This document shows, piece after piece, positions 27,304-36,185 of a DNA stretch of 64,000 nucleotides (its first letter is position 1; the number at the start of each line of letters is the position of its first letter). This DNA is from Mongoliitalea daihaiensis (GTDB lineage Bacteria > Bacteroidota > Bacteroidia > Cytophagales > Cyclobacteriaceae). The position numbers and the translations under genes were made by a program. The notes beneath the pieces were generated by a model, which worked only from the letters and a program-made list of their open reading frames with translations, was not told where the DNA came from and made no database searches. The DNA lies in contig NZ_CP063779.1 in NCBI RefSeq assembly GCF_021596945.1, positions 4,066,001 through 4,130,000 on the forward strand, written 5' to 3'.

Positions 27304-30300
27304 ATGTCCCAAACAAAAACTCCCCTAAATTACTTGAAAAGGGTATTTCTCTTTTTAGTTTTCTTTGCTTTCAGCAATTTAACTTATTCTCAAGCATTTT
27401 TTGGCAAAGCATTTCAACATGTACATGATGAGCAATGTGGTCACAAGTATATGGAAGCCCTTTTAGAAGAAAAATTGGGTGTGTATGGAAGTAAGGAGTA
27501 TTTTGAATCTTGGCTCCAAGAAAAAAAAGAGCTGAGAGACAATAATCTAGAATCACTTCGCACGCAAAATCAAATAAAAAAAATACCTGTTGTAGTACAC
27601 GTCATTCATAGTGGTACTGCGGAGGGGGTAGGTGCGAATATTCCCTTCGGCCAAATAGAATCACAGATTCGAACGTTGAATGAAGATTTCAGAAGACAAA
27701 ATGAAGATAGAAATCAAACACCAGGACAGTTCCAGCCAGTAGCTGCCGATACAGGTATAGAGTTTGTACTTGCCAAACAGGATCCCAATGGACTTCCTAC
27801 CACTGGGATTATCCGAGTGCAGGGTCCTCAAACTACCTATTCGCCCAATGATGCTTCTCTTATCAGTCAAATTTCATCTTGGCCACCAGAGGAGTATCTT
27901 AATATTTGGGTAGTTCAGCTAGCCTCTCCCGTCATTGGTTATGCTGTTTTTCCCATTTCTAACCTACCTGGACTTAATTTTCCTCCAGGAATCAGGGAAT
28001 TAGATGGTATCACAGTCGACTTTCGTTATTTTGGAACAGGGTTTAATACTGTTTCTAGTTCACGCGGCAGAACTGCTACCCATGAAGTAGGACACTTTCT
28101 TGGCTTAAGGCATATTTGGGGAGACGGTGATTGTTCAGTAGATGATTTTGTGACAGATACGCCGCTTCAAGATGGTCCTAACAATATCTGTAGAACACTC
28201 AATCCACGGATCACTTGCGATACCCGAGATATGGTTGAAAATTACATGGATTATACGACCGACATATGTATGAATCTATTTACACAAGGTCAATCCGAGC
28301 GAATGAATATTGTTTTGGAAAATAGCCCAAGGAGAGCAAGTCTTGTAAACAGCCGTGCTACACTAGAACCAGAATTACTTGAAAATGACTTATCTCTACG
28401 TGCTATTATTGAGCCCCAAGACTTTATCTGTGACCCTGTTACTTTACCTCGATTGGTGATTTTAAATACAGGAAGCAACACTGTAAGCAGTGCACAAGTA
28501 GAAATTAAATTAAATAATCAGGTAGTTGAGAGTAGAACATTTAGTTTAGATTTAGCTACTGGAGACTTTGACACACTCCAATTCAACTCATTACAACTAG
28601 CAGGTACTGGAAATCTATTTGAAGCAACTATTCTACTTGTCAATGGACAGCAAGATTCAGACCCTAGCAACAATAGCTTAACTTCTTCTCCCGTCTTACA
28701 AGGACAAATATCACTTCCCTATAATTTAAGAATGGAAGATGTGGGGAACTCTTGGGTTGTCCGTAACCCAGATGATAGTTTCACTTGGGAGGTTGTCAAC
28801 AATCAATTTATTGATGGTAGCAATAGACAATTACTCCGCGTCAGGAACTATGAGTACGATGCCAATGGTCAGCTCGACTTCTTAATTTCTCCACAGATTA
28901 ACCTTGCCGAGTCTCCGAATGCCCAGTTAGTGTTCAGAATGGCTCATGCACCATTTAATGCTCCTGGCTTCTCAGATGCACTTTATGTGGCCTTATCTAC
29001 GGATTGTGGAAATACATTTTCCATCATTGATGCACCTTACGCAAAAAATGTCCAATTTTTACAAACAGTTAATCCGATTTTAGATGAGTTTATAGCAAAC
29101 TCAGACGCTCAATTCAGAACAGAAATCGTAAATCTTGCGCCTTTTGCTGACTTGGGTAATGTTAGAATTGCTTTTATCAACCAAAATGGATTTGGAAATA
29201 ATATCTTTCTTCAAGACATTCAAATATTGACAGAAGAGACTTTCCGCTATCGGGTAGAAATACCAAATTTGGTGACACCTGCTCCTATATCGAACAATAA
29301 TTACGAGAACGAACAAATTGAAATTACCAATACAGGGAATCTACCAGTCACTGGTTTTATTTTACGTAGAAGATATGGTAATACACCACAAAATTCTTTC
29401 CTGTTCCGTGGTCAAATCGCCCCAGGAGGAAGTGCTCTTTTAAATCTACCAAAAACAACGCTTGGAGGTGTCAACAATTTTCAATTTACCATTGACAATC
29501 CTAGTTTTGATCAAAACCCTGGAAATTCCACGAATTTATCTCGGTTTGTGGTATTTGATACAGAAACACAGCGGACTCCATGGAGGCAAAATTTCAATAA
29601 TATTGTTTCTCTCAGTCCTTGGGTTACTATTAATCCAGAAAACAATAGAGCTGCTTGGACACTTACACCGGTACAAAATGCACCCAACAGTAATGTAGTC
29701 AGGGTACAAGCCACTGAACAGGGGAACTCCTTTTGGCTAGGCACGCCTATATTTGAGCTCAATAAAAGTCCGCAGGCATCCATATTCTTTGACCGTGCAG
29801 CTGGCCCTATGCCTGCCACGGCAAGACTTCGTGTCCTTGCCAGTGAAAATGGAGGTGGTACATACAGCGAAGTTTTATCCTTAAGAGGAAGTGAAATCAG
29901 TACAGTAACGACTGGAGAACCGAATCCAAATAATCAAAGTGACTTTGCAAGAACTTTTATAAACTTAAGCGATTTTGCTGGAAGGGGTAAAACGACCACG
30001 AGAGTAGCCATCGTGATGGATGGTATTAATCCAGAAGATGGGCCCATCTACCTCAACAATGCAGAGTTGTTTATTTCTGCTAACCCAGAACCAGTGGATC
30101 CGGGGTTAGGAAATTCCATTCTTTATCCAAATCCAGCAAGAGATCAATTCAACATTGCTTTCAATTTACGTAATTTTGAAACTATCAATATCAAGATGAT
30201 TTCTCCAACTGGAGCATTGGTGCATGATGTAGATTATCCTAATACCTTAAACCAAACGTATACCTTTACCACCAAAATGTTGTCTAAAGGTTTGTTTATT

Positions 30301-30354
30301 ATACAAATAAGTAGTCCAACCATCACCGAAACCAAAAAGTTGTACATACACTAG
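27304..30354 (+). CDS. Secreted M43 (pappalysin-like) metalloprotease with T9SS signal
   Basis: The 1016-residue protein has an N-terminal signal (LFLVFFAFSNLTYSQ) and a short pro-region with HVHDEQCGHKYME. The metzincin motif HEVGHFLGLRH has zinc ligands His260, His264 and His270 and catalytic Glu261. A Met-turn candidate is ENYMDYTTDICM. Beta-sandwich/jelly-roll regions follow, with MAHAPFN and FFDRAAGP repeats. The C-terminus (ILYPNPARDQFNI ... KGLFIIQISSPTITETKKLYIH) is a type A T9SS sorting domain. It is exported to the surface or medium and degrades proteins of unknown identity. A terminator follows. Confidence 0.92.
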   Translation: MSQTKTPLNYLKRVFLFLVFFAFSNLTYSQAFFGKAFQHVHDEQCGHKYMEALLEEKLGVYGSKEYFESWLQEKKELRDNNLESLRTQNQIKKIPVVVHVIHSGTAEGVGANIPFGQIESQIRTLNEDFRRQNEDRNQTPGQFQPVAADTGIEFVLAKQDPNGLPTTGIIRVQGPQTTYSPNDASLISQISSWPPEEYLNIWVVQLASPVIGYAVFPISNLPGLNFPPGIRELDGITVDFRYFGTGFNTVSSSRGRTATHEVGHFLGLRHIWGDGDCSVDDFVTDTPLQDGPNNICRTLNPRITCDTRDMVENYMDYTTDICMNLFTQGQSERMNIVLENSPRRASLVNSRATLEPELLENDLSLRAIIEPQDFICDPVTLPRLVILNTGSNTVSSAQVEIKLNNQVVESRTFSLDLATGDFDTLQFNSLQLAGTGNLFEATILLVNGQQDSDPSNNSLTSSPVLQGQISLPYNLRMEDVGNSWVVRNPDDSFTWEVVNNQFIDGSNRQLLRVRNYEYDANGQLDFLISPQINLAESPNAQLVFRMAHAPFNAPGFSDALYVALSTDCGNTFSIIDAPYAKNVQFLQTVNPILDEFIANSDAQFRTEIVNLAPFADLGNVRIAFINQNGFGNNIFLQDIQILTEETFRYRVEIPNLVTPAPISNNNYENEQIEITNTGNLPVTGFILRRRYGNTPQNSFLFRGQIAPGGSALLNLPKTTLGGVNNFQFTIDNPSFDQNPGNSTNLSRFVVFDTETQRTPWRQNFNNIVSLSPWVTINPENNRAAWTLTPVQNAPNSNVVRVQATEQGNSFWLGTPIFELNKSPQASIFFDRAAGPMPATARLRVLASENGGGTYSEVLSLRGSEISTVTTGEPNPNNQSDFARTFINLSDFAGRGKTTTRVAIVMDGINPEDGPIYLNNAELFISANPEPVDPGLGNSILYPNPARDQFNIAFNLRNFETINIKMISPTGALVHDVDYPNTLNQTYTFTTKMLSKGLFIIQISSPTITETKKLYIH

Positions 30355-30373
30355 GGGGATGGTTCAAAGTATT

Positions 30374-30411
30374 AAAGGCTGGTCTACTCTTAAGACCAGC
30401 CTTTTCTTTAT
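30374..30411 (+). terminator. Terminator after M43 protease
   Basis: AAAGGCTGGTCT pairs with AGACCAGCCTTT over a short loop, followed by TTCTTTATTTTT. It lies 20 bp after the stop codon. Confidence 0.88.
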
Positions 30412-30419
30412 TTTTGGCC

Positions 30420-30448
30420 TTTGATTTGTGATAAAATCCATAGATTTG
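30420..30448 (+). promoter_or_regulatory. Bacteroidota-type promoter before PASTA gene
   Basis: TTTG (30420-30423) is spaced 17 nt from TAGATTTG (30441-30448), an exact TAnnTTTG -7 box. The spacing is slightly shorter than the usual 19-21. It lies 58 bp before the ATG and just after a terminator. Confidence 0.55.
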
Positions 30449-30505
30449 CTTAAATCTATACACTTTCAAAAGTCTGTATTCGTTACTAATTCAAAATAAA
30501 ATTCC

Positions 30506-31279
30506 ATGAGTAAAATCAAGGCAGCCACCAAGAAAATCCTTATTCATTTTTCGATTATTGTAGGGTTAACTATTGTTCTGGCATTTCTATTCTTGAAAGT
30601 TTTTCTTCCCAGCTATACTAATCACGGTGAAACTGTTAGCGTACCAAATTTAGAAGGATACGACTACTTAGAAGCTGGTAGGTTTTTGGCAGATCGTGAT
30701 CTTAGTTACGAAATCACCATTGATAGTGGCTTCAATGCTGAATTGAAACCATTTACTGTTTTACAACAAAACCCTAGACCGGGTAATCAGGTAAAAAAAG
30801 GTCGTAAAATATACTTGACCTTGAATTCTAAAAATGCACCCATGATTCGAATGCCAAATTTGGTAAACACTCCTTTAAAAAATGCGCAAGAGATTTTATC
30901 GAATATTGGCTTAATTCGCGGAGAGATTGTGTATGTACCCGACATCGGGGAGAATGTGGTCTTGGAACAAAAATTTAGAGGTAGAAATATCAATGAAGGT
31001 TTTGAAATCCCTAAAGGTTCGCAAATTGACTTGGTAGTCGGTGACGGGTTAGGAAATCAGATACTGGAAGTTCCGGGAATTGTTGGGATGGACGAAACCG
31101 ATGCTGAATTTTTAATTATTGGATCAGGTCTACGGTTTGGAAAAATAAACTATATTGAGACAGATAGTGTGCCCGACGGGATTATCATTCGCCAAATGCC
31201 CCCAGCTGGATCAGAAGTGCGTACAGGGGAACCTATTGATGTTTGGATTTCAGAGATAAAACGATTTTCTAATAATTAA
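30506..31279 (+). CDS. Membrane-anchored PASTA-domain protein
   Basis: The 257-residue protein has one N-terminal transmembrane helix (about residues 13-33) and then three extracytoplasmic PASTA repeats. The repeats start near VSVPNLEGYDYLEA, IRMPNLVNTPLKNA and LEVPGIVGMDETDA, and each ends in a KG.K / P.GS type strand. PASTA domains bind muropeptides or peptidoglycan in other phyla. No Ser/Thr kinase or transpeptidase domain is attached. The stop overlaps the start of the next gene as TAATG. A role in cell-envelope sensing or anchoring is inference. Confidence 0.9.
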   Translation: MSKIKAATKKILIHFSIIVGLTIVLAFLFLKVFLPSYTNHGETVSVPNLEGYDYLEAGRFLADRDLSYEITIDSGFNAELKPFTVLQQNPRPGNQVKKGRKIYLTLNSKNAPMIRMPNLVNTPLKNAQEILSNIGLIRGEIVYVPDIGENVVLEQKFRGRNINEGFEIPKGSQIDLVVGDGLGNQILEVPGIVGMDETDAEFLIIGSGLRFGKINYIETDSVPDGIIIRQMPPAGSEVRTGEPIDVWISEIKRFSNN

Positions 31280-33108
31280 TGAAGACATTGAGGAAACACA
31301 TTGGGTTAATATTTCTGTTACTGTCGATAAGCTTTGCTACATTCGGACAGTTTCAGCAATTACCCACTCCTATTCCTCAACATAAAAAACCATTAGTTTC
31401 CAATCAACGTGTATTGGAAGAGGCGCTTGCACTTCCTTTTTGGGATGATTTTTCTGGTGGCAATATCGACAACAATAAATGGATCAATGAAGGTGCTACC
31501 CAAAGTTTCACGGTTGCTAATGCAGCACCTACCATTGGTGTATTACTATTGGATGGAGTGGACGAGCGTGGGGCGCCCTACTCTTTCAATTTACTCGAAC
31601 AGGGATTTGCAGATCGAATTACATCTCGACCTATCAATTTATCCAACATTTCTTCCACGCAAAGCGGTACTGTTTTTCTGAGTTTTTATTGGCAACCAGG
31701 AGGGAAAGCAGAAATGCCAGATTTCAATGATGAGCTGAGCCTTCAATTTTTGAACGAATTGGGAGAATGGATAGAAGTTTGGAGTCAACGTGGTGAACTA
31801 CTCCCCAACCAATTATTCTTTACTCAAGAATTAATTCAAGTAACACCTGATTTTCAGCACGAAAACTTTCAATTTCGATTCAGCAGCAGAGGCAGGCTTT
31901 CAGGTCCCTTTGATTCTTGGCTCATAGACTACGTTTATTTAAATCAATTTCGGAATTCGAATGATATAGCGAGAAGAGATCGGGCACTTACAGAAACCAA
32001 CCGACGCCCTCTAGAGAAATATTCAGCCCTTCCATTTTTTGAATACCAACGAAGAGGTAATGAACTCTGGAATAGAACTACCAATGAATTCAATAACTTG
32101 AATAATCTCTTCTCCCCGATGGAGTTTACGGTAGCCTTAAATAACAGGGAAACCGGAGAATTGGTACAGGCGATTAATACCAATACACCGATTAATCCGG
32201 TACCGCTTGCATTTGAACGTAGAAGGATTCAAAGTAATGAGATCGGTTTGGCTCCTCGCATAACAGCAGAAACCGATTTGGAATTACTGACCTACCTAAG
32301 TACAGGAGATGAATTTCTTTTCCAAATAGTCAATGGCGATACAATTCGATACAATACCGTAGACCTTCGTGTTAATGATACCGTACGGACAGTTATCCAG
32401 ATTCGGGATTTTTTTGCCTATGATGATGGAATGGTGGATTATTCTGCTGGAATCAATCAACGATCAGGTATGCTGGCTAATCGATTTGAAGTCAGTGAAC
32501 CTGCTTATGTCAAAGGTATCAGTATAAACTTCACAAATTTTGCACAATCCGGGAGAGTACTTGACTTGATGGTATGGAATAATCTCAATCAGCAACCTCT
32601 TTTTGTACAAGAAGTATTCATCCCTGCTTCTGACGAAATAAACGAATTTAGTTATTTTGAATTTGAGGAAAACATCTTGGTGGATGACATTTTTTTTGTA
32701 GGTTTTGCACAATTTACCAATGAGTTTATACATGTAGGCCTCGATAAATCTTTTGATAATGGAAGAGAAATTTTCTTTAATGTCAGTGGATCTTGGCAAC
32801 AAAACACGATCGTGGAAGGCTCTCTCATGATTCGAGCTCATATGAGTGAGTTTCCGATTATCGAGGAACAGGCAGAACTTTCACCAAGCCCTCAAGTCTA
32901 TCCCAACCCAGTATCATCCAAGCTTCACATTGATGGCAAAGTAGATACTATTCAGGTCTTTGATCCATTTGGAAGATTATTAAATCTCCCTCAAACGGTA
33001 GATGGGGAATTGAAAATAATTAACTTTGAGGGAATGATGAAAGGAATCTATTTAGTCAATATTTTCCATAATAATATCGTAGAAACCAAACGAATTTTAG
33101 TACAATAA
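31279..33108 (+). CDS. T9SS type A secreted protein of unknown function
   Basis: The 609-residue protein has a Sec signal (LIFLLLSISFATFGQ). A large beta-rich body follows, with segments typical of cell-surface beta sandwiches (LPFWDDFSGGNIDNNKW, FFAYDDGMVDYSAG). The C-terminal T9SS sorting domain reads VYPNPVSSKLHIDG ... MKGIYLVNIFHNNIVETKRILVQ. It starts within the stop codon of the PASTA gene, so the two are translationally coupled and perhaps act together at the envelope. No enzyme motif was recognised. Confidence 0.85.
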   Translation: MKTLRKHIGLIFLLLSISFATFGQFQQLPTPIPQHKKPLVSNQRVLEEALALPFWDDFSGGNIDNNKWINEGATQSFTVANAAPTIGVLLLDGVDERGAPYSFNLLEQGFADRITSRPINLSNISSTQSGTVFLSFYWQPGGKAEMPDFNDELSLQFLNELGEWIEVWSQRGELLPNQLFFTQELIQVTPDFQHENFQFRFSSRGRLSGPFDSWLIDYVYLNQFRNSNDIARRDRALTETNRRPLEKYSALPFFEYQRRGNELWNRTTNEFNNLNNLFSPMEFTVALNNRETGELVQAINTNTPINPVPLAFERRRIQSNEIGLAPRITAETDLELLTYLSTGDEFLFQIVNGDTIRYNTVDLRVNDTVRTVIQIRDFFAYDDGMVDYSAGINQRSGMLANRFEVSEPAYVKGISINFTNFAQSGRVLDLMVWNNLNQQPLFVQEVFIPASDEINEFSYFEFEENILVDDIFFVGFAQFTNEFIHVGLDKSFDNGREIFFNVSGSWQQNTIVEGSLMIRAHMSEFPIIEEQAELSPSPQVYPNPVSSKLHIDGKVDTIQVFDPFGRLLNLPQTVDGELKIINFEGMMKGIYLVNIFHNNIVETKRILVQ

Positions 33109-33109
33109 C

Positions 33110-33421
33110 ATGCAAGATATAACCGTCGAAGAATTAAAAGACAAACTTAACGCAGGAGAGGAATTTCTGTTTATTGATGTAAGGGAAGAGTGGGAATATG
33201 AAGAAGATAATTTAGGTGCAAAAAATATTCCTCTGGGAGAGTTTCCTTTTGCTTTGGAAGATTTCGAATCTTTCAAAGATAAGGAAATTGTACTGCAGTG
33301 CCGATCTGGTGCAAGAAGTGGAAATGCCAAAAATTTTATGGTCTCCAAAGGTTTTACGAACGTTAGAAATCTTTTAGGGGGCATCATGGCCTACCGTGCT
33401 ATGGAAGAAGAGGAGGGTTGA
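33110..33421 (+). CDS. Single-domain rhodanese
   Basis: The 103-residue cytosolic rhodanese domain has FIDVREEWEY near residues 21-30 and the active-site loop CRSGARS with catalytic Cys64. Such proteins bind persulfide sulfur and hand it to acceptors. It starts one base after the T9SS gene stop, so it shares that transcript, though the functions look unrelated. Its stop codon lies inside a terminator hairpin. Confidence 0.92.
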   Translation: MQDITVEELKDKLNAGEEFLFIDVREEWEYEEDNLGAKNIPLGEFPFALEDFESFKDKEIVLQCRSGARSGNAKNFMVSKGFTNVRNLLGGIMAYRAMEEEEG

Positions 33422-33440
33422 TTATATCAACCTTCCTCTT
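33408..33440 (+). terminator. Hairpin overlapping the end of the rhodanese gene
   Basis: AAGAGGAGGGTTGAT pairs with ATCAACCTTCCTCTT around a 3-nt loop, with one G-T wobble. The left arm includes the last codons and the stop. There is no strong T-run, so termination may be partial. Confidence 0.6.
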
Positions 33441-33441
33441 A

Positions 33442-33487
33442 GGGTTTAATGGGGTCATCATTCCAATGAAAGGACAGGTTATTGGAA
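33442..33487. repeat. AGGACAGG hairpin element, copy 1
   Basis: The element reads GGGTTTAATGG, then TTCCAAT (33461-33467), the loop with AGGACAGGTT, and ATTGGAA (33481-33487). The two outer heptamers are exact inverted repeats. Similar sequences occur at 36151-36181 and 42369-42397. It sits between the rhodanese and dehydrogenase genes. Confidence 0.6.
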
Positions 33488-33506
33488 ACACGTAAACCCA
33501 AAAATC

Positions 33507-34274
33507 ATGAAAAATGCAATTATTACCGGTGGCAGCAGTGGTATAGGTTTGGGCATTGCCAAACATTTTGCCAGTAAAGGTTACAACCTTTTAATCAATG
33601 GCTTAGAAAAAGAAGGACACCTGATTGCGTTAGGCATTGAAAAGGAATTTGGTACCACATGTATTTTTAGCGCAGCCAATCTCCTCTATCCTGACGAAAT
33701 ATATCAAATGATAGCCCTTGCGGAAGAAAAGTTAGGTCCCATTCAAGTATTGATAAATAATGCAGGAATCCAATATGTTTCACCTATTGAAGATTTTCCA
33801 GACAACAAATGGGAAGCCATTGTTGGTGTAAATTTATCTTCCGTATACTATGCTTCCAAGGCAGTTTGGAAAGGCATGAAATCCCAAGGGTTTGGAAGAA
33901 TCATCAATATCACATCCGCTCACGGTCTAAGGGCCAGTGAATTCAAGGCTGCATATGTCGCTGCCAAACACGGTGTGACCGGATTAACCAAAGTATTGGC
34001 TTTAGAGGGTGCTCCTTATGGAATCACTTGCAATGCTATTTGTCCAGGTTATGTACGGACCCCTTTGGTAGAAGGTCAAATAGCTGATCAAGCCAACGCA
34101 CATCACATGACAGAAGAAGAGGTTATAGAAAAGGTCATGTTGAAAAAGCAAGCTATCAAATCCTTTATCCCCATCGAGGACCTCGCTGCACTGGCACTAT
34201 TTCTCGCATCGGAAAACTCAAGTACTATGACGGGCGTTAGTCTACCGATGGAGGGAGGTTGGACTTCCCAATAA
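33507..34274 (+). CDS. SDR dehydrogenase, probably 3-hydroxybutyrate dehydrogenase
   Basis: The 255-residue classical short-chain dehydrogenase has the NAD-binding TGGSSGIGLG (residues 7-16), NNAGIQ, and catalytic Ser137, Tyr150 and Lys154 in SAHGLRASEFKAAYVAAKHG. The overall pattern resembles D-3-hydroxybutyrate dehydrogenase (BdhA), including NAICPGYVRTPLVEGQI. It would oxidise 3-hydroxybutyrate to acetoacetate. The next gene encodes a GntP-type permease starting 9 bp after its stop, which fits uptake and oxidation of a hydroxy acid. The exact substrate is uncertain. Confidence 0.85.
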   Translation: MKNAIITGGSSGIGLGIAKHFASKGYNLLINGLEKEGHLIALGIEKEFGTTCIFSAANLLYPDEIYQMIALAEEKLGPIQVLINNAGIQYVSPIEDFPDNKWEAIVGVNLSSVYYASKAVWKGMKSQGFGRIINITSAHGLRASEFKAAYVAAKHGVTGLTKVLALEGAPYGITCNAICPGYVRTPLVEGQIADQANAHHMTEEEVIEKVMLKKQAIKSFIPIEDLAALALFLASENSSTMTGVSLPMEGGWTSQ

Positions 34275-34282
34275 ATTCGTCT

Positions 34283-35650
34283 ATGGAAATAATTGCAATT
34301 ATTAGTTCTTTAGTACTCTTGATGGTGTTGGCATACCGTGGATATCCGGTCATATTAATCGCTCCTTTGCTAGCAGTACTTGCGGTAATGATCAGTGGAG
34401 AGAAAGGTGCTCTGGCTTTCTATTCAGAGGTATTTATGAAAGGGCTTGGCAATTTCATAATCAAGTACTTTCCTATCTTTTTATTAGGAGCGATTTTCGG
34501 TAAGTTAATGGATGCAACAGGTGCCGCCCGCTCTATTTCCCGTGAAATCATCGCTCGACTAGGTGAAAAACATGCGATCATCGCAGTAGTTGCATCTTGT
34601 GCACTTCTAACCTACGGCGGTGTAAGTATTTTTATCGTGGCTTTTGGAATTTTCCCGATGGCTAAGTCTTTGTTTCAGGAAGCCAACATTCCAAAGCGAC
34701 TCATCCCTGGCACAATTGCTCTAGGGTCCTTTACTTTTTCAATGACAGCTCTACCAGGAACTGTACAAATACATAACATCATTCCTATCCCATATTTTCA
34801 AACGGATGCATTTGCAGCTCCTCTTTTCGGTTTAATCGGGAGTTTAATTATTGCTAGCCTTGGAGTTACTTGGCTACAATACAGGAGCCAAACAGCCCAA
34901 AAGCAAGGTTTGGGTTATGGCTTTGAAGAAGACAACGGTCATCACTATGCATCAGTCCCCCCTTTTTGGAAGTCCCTAGTGCCAATTCTTTTTTTAATCA
35001 GCTTAAATTTTCTGTTTTCTCAACTCGTTATTCCAAAGTGGGATGCCGATTTTTTACAAAATCCAGCTTTTGGAAATGCCACTCTTGATAGTGTAAAGGG
35101 AATTTGGTCCATTATTTTAGCTATGTTACTGGCCATCGGACTTTTAATTCTCCTTCATTTTAAACAGCTCCCAAAACTGAAAGACGATCTTCAGCAGGGC
35201 ATTCAAGCGAGCCTGATGCCTGTTTTCAATACAGCTACAGAAGTTGGTTATGGTAGCACTATTGCTGCGCTGGCAGGCTTTGAAATGATCAAAAATTACG
35301 TTCTCCACACCTTTCAAGAAATTCCTTTACTAAGTGCAGCACTTGCTATCAATTTGCTTGCGGGTATTACAGGTTCTGCCTCCGGAGGTCTGGCAATTGC
35401 CTTAGAAACTTTGGGCAGTACTTATTATGAAATCATGGTTCGGGAGGGAGTTAGTCTCGAATTAATGCATCGAGTAGCCTCTATGGCTAGCAGTGGACTG
35501 GATAGCTTACCACATAATGGAGCTGTCATTACCCTATTGATGATCTGTGGCCTGACACACCGACAAAGCTACCTTGACATAGCAATTACAACCCTGATTA
35601 TTCCAGTATCTACACTATTCATCATGATACTTTCAGTATCTATCATGTAA
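34283..35650 (+). CDS. GntP-family hydroxy-acid permease
   Basis: The inner-membrane protein of about 455 residues has 12 or more hydrophobic segments and GntP-family motifs (LGAIFGKLMDATGAARSIS, LLTYGGVSIFIVAF, LAGITGSASGGLAIAL). ATG at 34283 (MEIIAIISSL) gives a clean membrane start; an upstream TTG frame opening would overlap the dehydrogenase gene. GntP carriers move gluconate and related hydroxy acids. With the dehydrogenase next to it, 3-hydroxybutyrate is a likely substrate, by inference. Its end overlaps the end of the convergent gene by 8 bp. Confidence 0.87.
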   Translation: MEIIAIISSLVLLMVLAYRGYPVILIAPLLAVLAVMISGEKGALAFYSEVFMKGLGNFIIKYFPIFLLGAIFGKLMDATGAARSISREIIARLGEKHAIIAVVASCALLTYGGVSIFIVAFGIFPMAKSLFQEANIPKRLIPGTIALGSFTFSMTALPGTVQIHNIIPIPYFQTDAFAAPLFGLIGSLIIASLGVTWLQYRSQTAQKQGLGYGFEEDNGHHYASVPPFWKSLVPILFLISLNFLFSQLVIPKWDADFLQNPAFGNATLDSVKGIWSIILAMLLAIGLLILLHFKQLPKLKDDLQQGIQASLMPVFNTATEVGYGSTIAALAGFEMIKNYVLHTFQEIPLLSAALAINLLAGITGSASGGLAIALETLGSTYYEIMVREGVSLELMHRVASMASSGLDSLPHNGAVITLLMICGLTHRQSYLDIAITTLIIPVSTLFIMILSVSIM

Positions 35651-36056
35651 GTTTCCCAAGCAAAAAGTCATTGGCCAACTTCTCGGTGGGATGATATTCA
35701 ATTTTCATTTTATGGTGCTTATCTATCAATTTTTTGGCGATGCTTTTACTTGAAATTGCTCTGAAGGTCACTGCTGATGGCAGAATTGCCATGCGGATAT
35801 TCTCTCCCAGACGCTCAAATAAAACAGGAAACCAAACCTTGTATAACCATTTCTGTTGAGCGTCGGTTAAAGGCTGAATTTCCCGCTGATCGACAAAGAT
35901 TCGCTTGATATCATGCTGAATCATATAATCCAAGCCAAAGTTTAACGCCTCTTGATAGATGTCCATAGGGATTTTACCCTTCCATACAAATCGTATACTC
36001 TCCCGATCTTCATCGTGAAAGATTTTCACCAACGGCTGTTCAAAAATGATTTGCAT
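35643..36056 (-). CDS. Conserved-type hypothetical protein, 137 aa
   Basis: The 137-residue soluble protein has no signal peptide. The alternation of strands and helices (IRFVWKGKIPMDIYQEAL, DIKRIFVDQREIQPLTDAQQKW, RMAILPSAVTF) recalls small STAS/SpoIIAA-like domains often found in Bacteroidota, but the match is too weak to name. It is convergent with the permease gene and overlaps its stop by 8 bp. Function unknown. Confidence 0.7.
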   Translation of the reverse strand: MQIIFEQPLVKIFHDEDRESIRFVWKGKIPMDIYQEALNFGLDYMIQHDIKRIFVDQREIQPLTDAQQKWLYKVWFPVLFERLGENIRMAILPSAVTFRAISSKSIAKKLIDKHHKMKIEYHPTEKLANDFLLGKLT

Positions 36057-36127
36057 AGTTTCTGTCCAAATATATTGCTAAAAATATATACCTCATCCCA
36101 TATAAAAAACAATCTGTGGAAATAAAT

Positions 36128-36156
36128 AAACCCTTCACTCAGAAAGTAAAGGGTTT
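36128..36156 (-). terminator. Terminator after TonB-dependent receptor
   Basis: AAACCCTT and AAGGGTTT form an 8-bp stem over a 13-nt loop. On the minus strand it is followed by ATTTATTT. It lies 30 bp downstream of the receptor stop. Confidence 0.65.
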
Positions 36157-36181
36157 AATGGAATCATTAGGACAGGTTATT
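36151..36181. repeat. AGGACAGG element, copy 2
   Basis: GGGTTTAATGG (36151-36161) followed by AATCATT and AGGACAGGTTATT (36169-36181) matches the copy at 33442-33487 with a shorter middle. The outer inverted repeat is not preserved here. It lies directly downstream of the TonB receptor gene. Confidence 0.55.
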
Positions 36182-36185
36182 ATCG

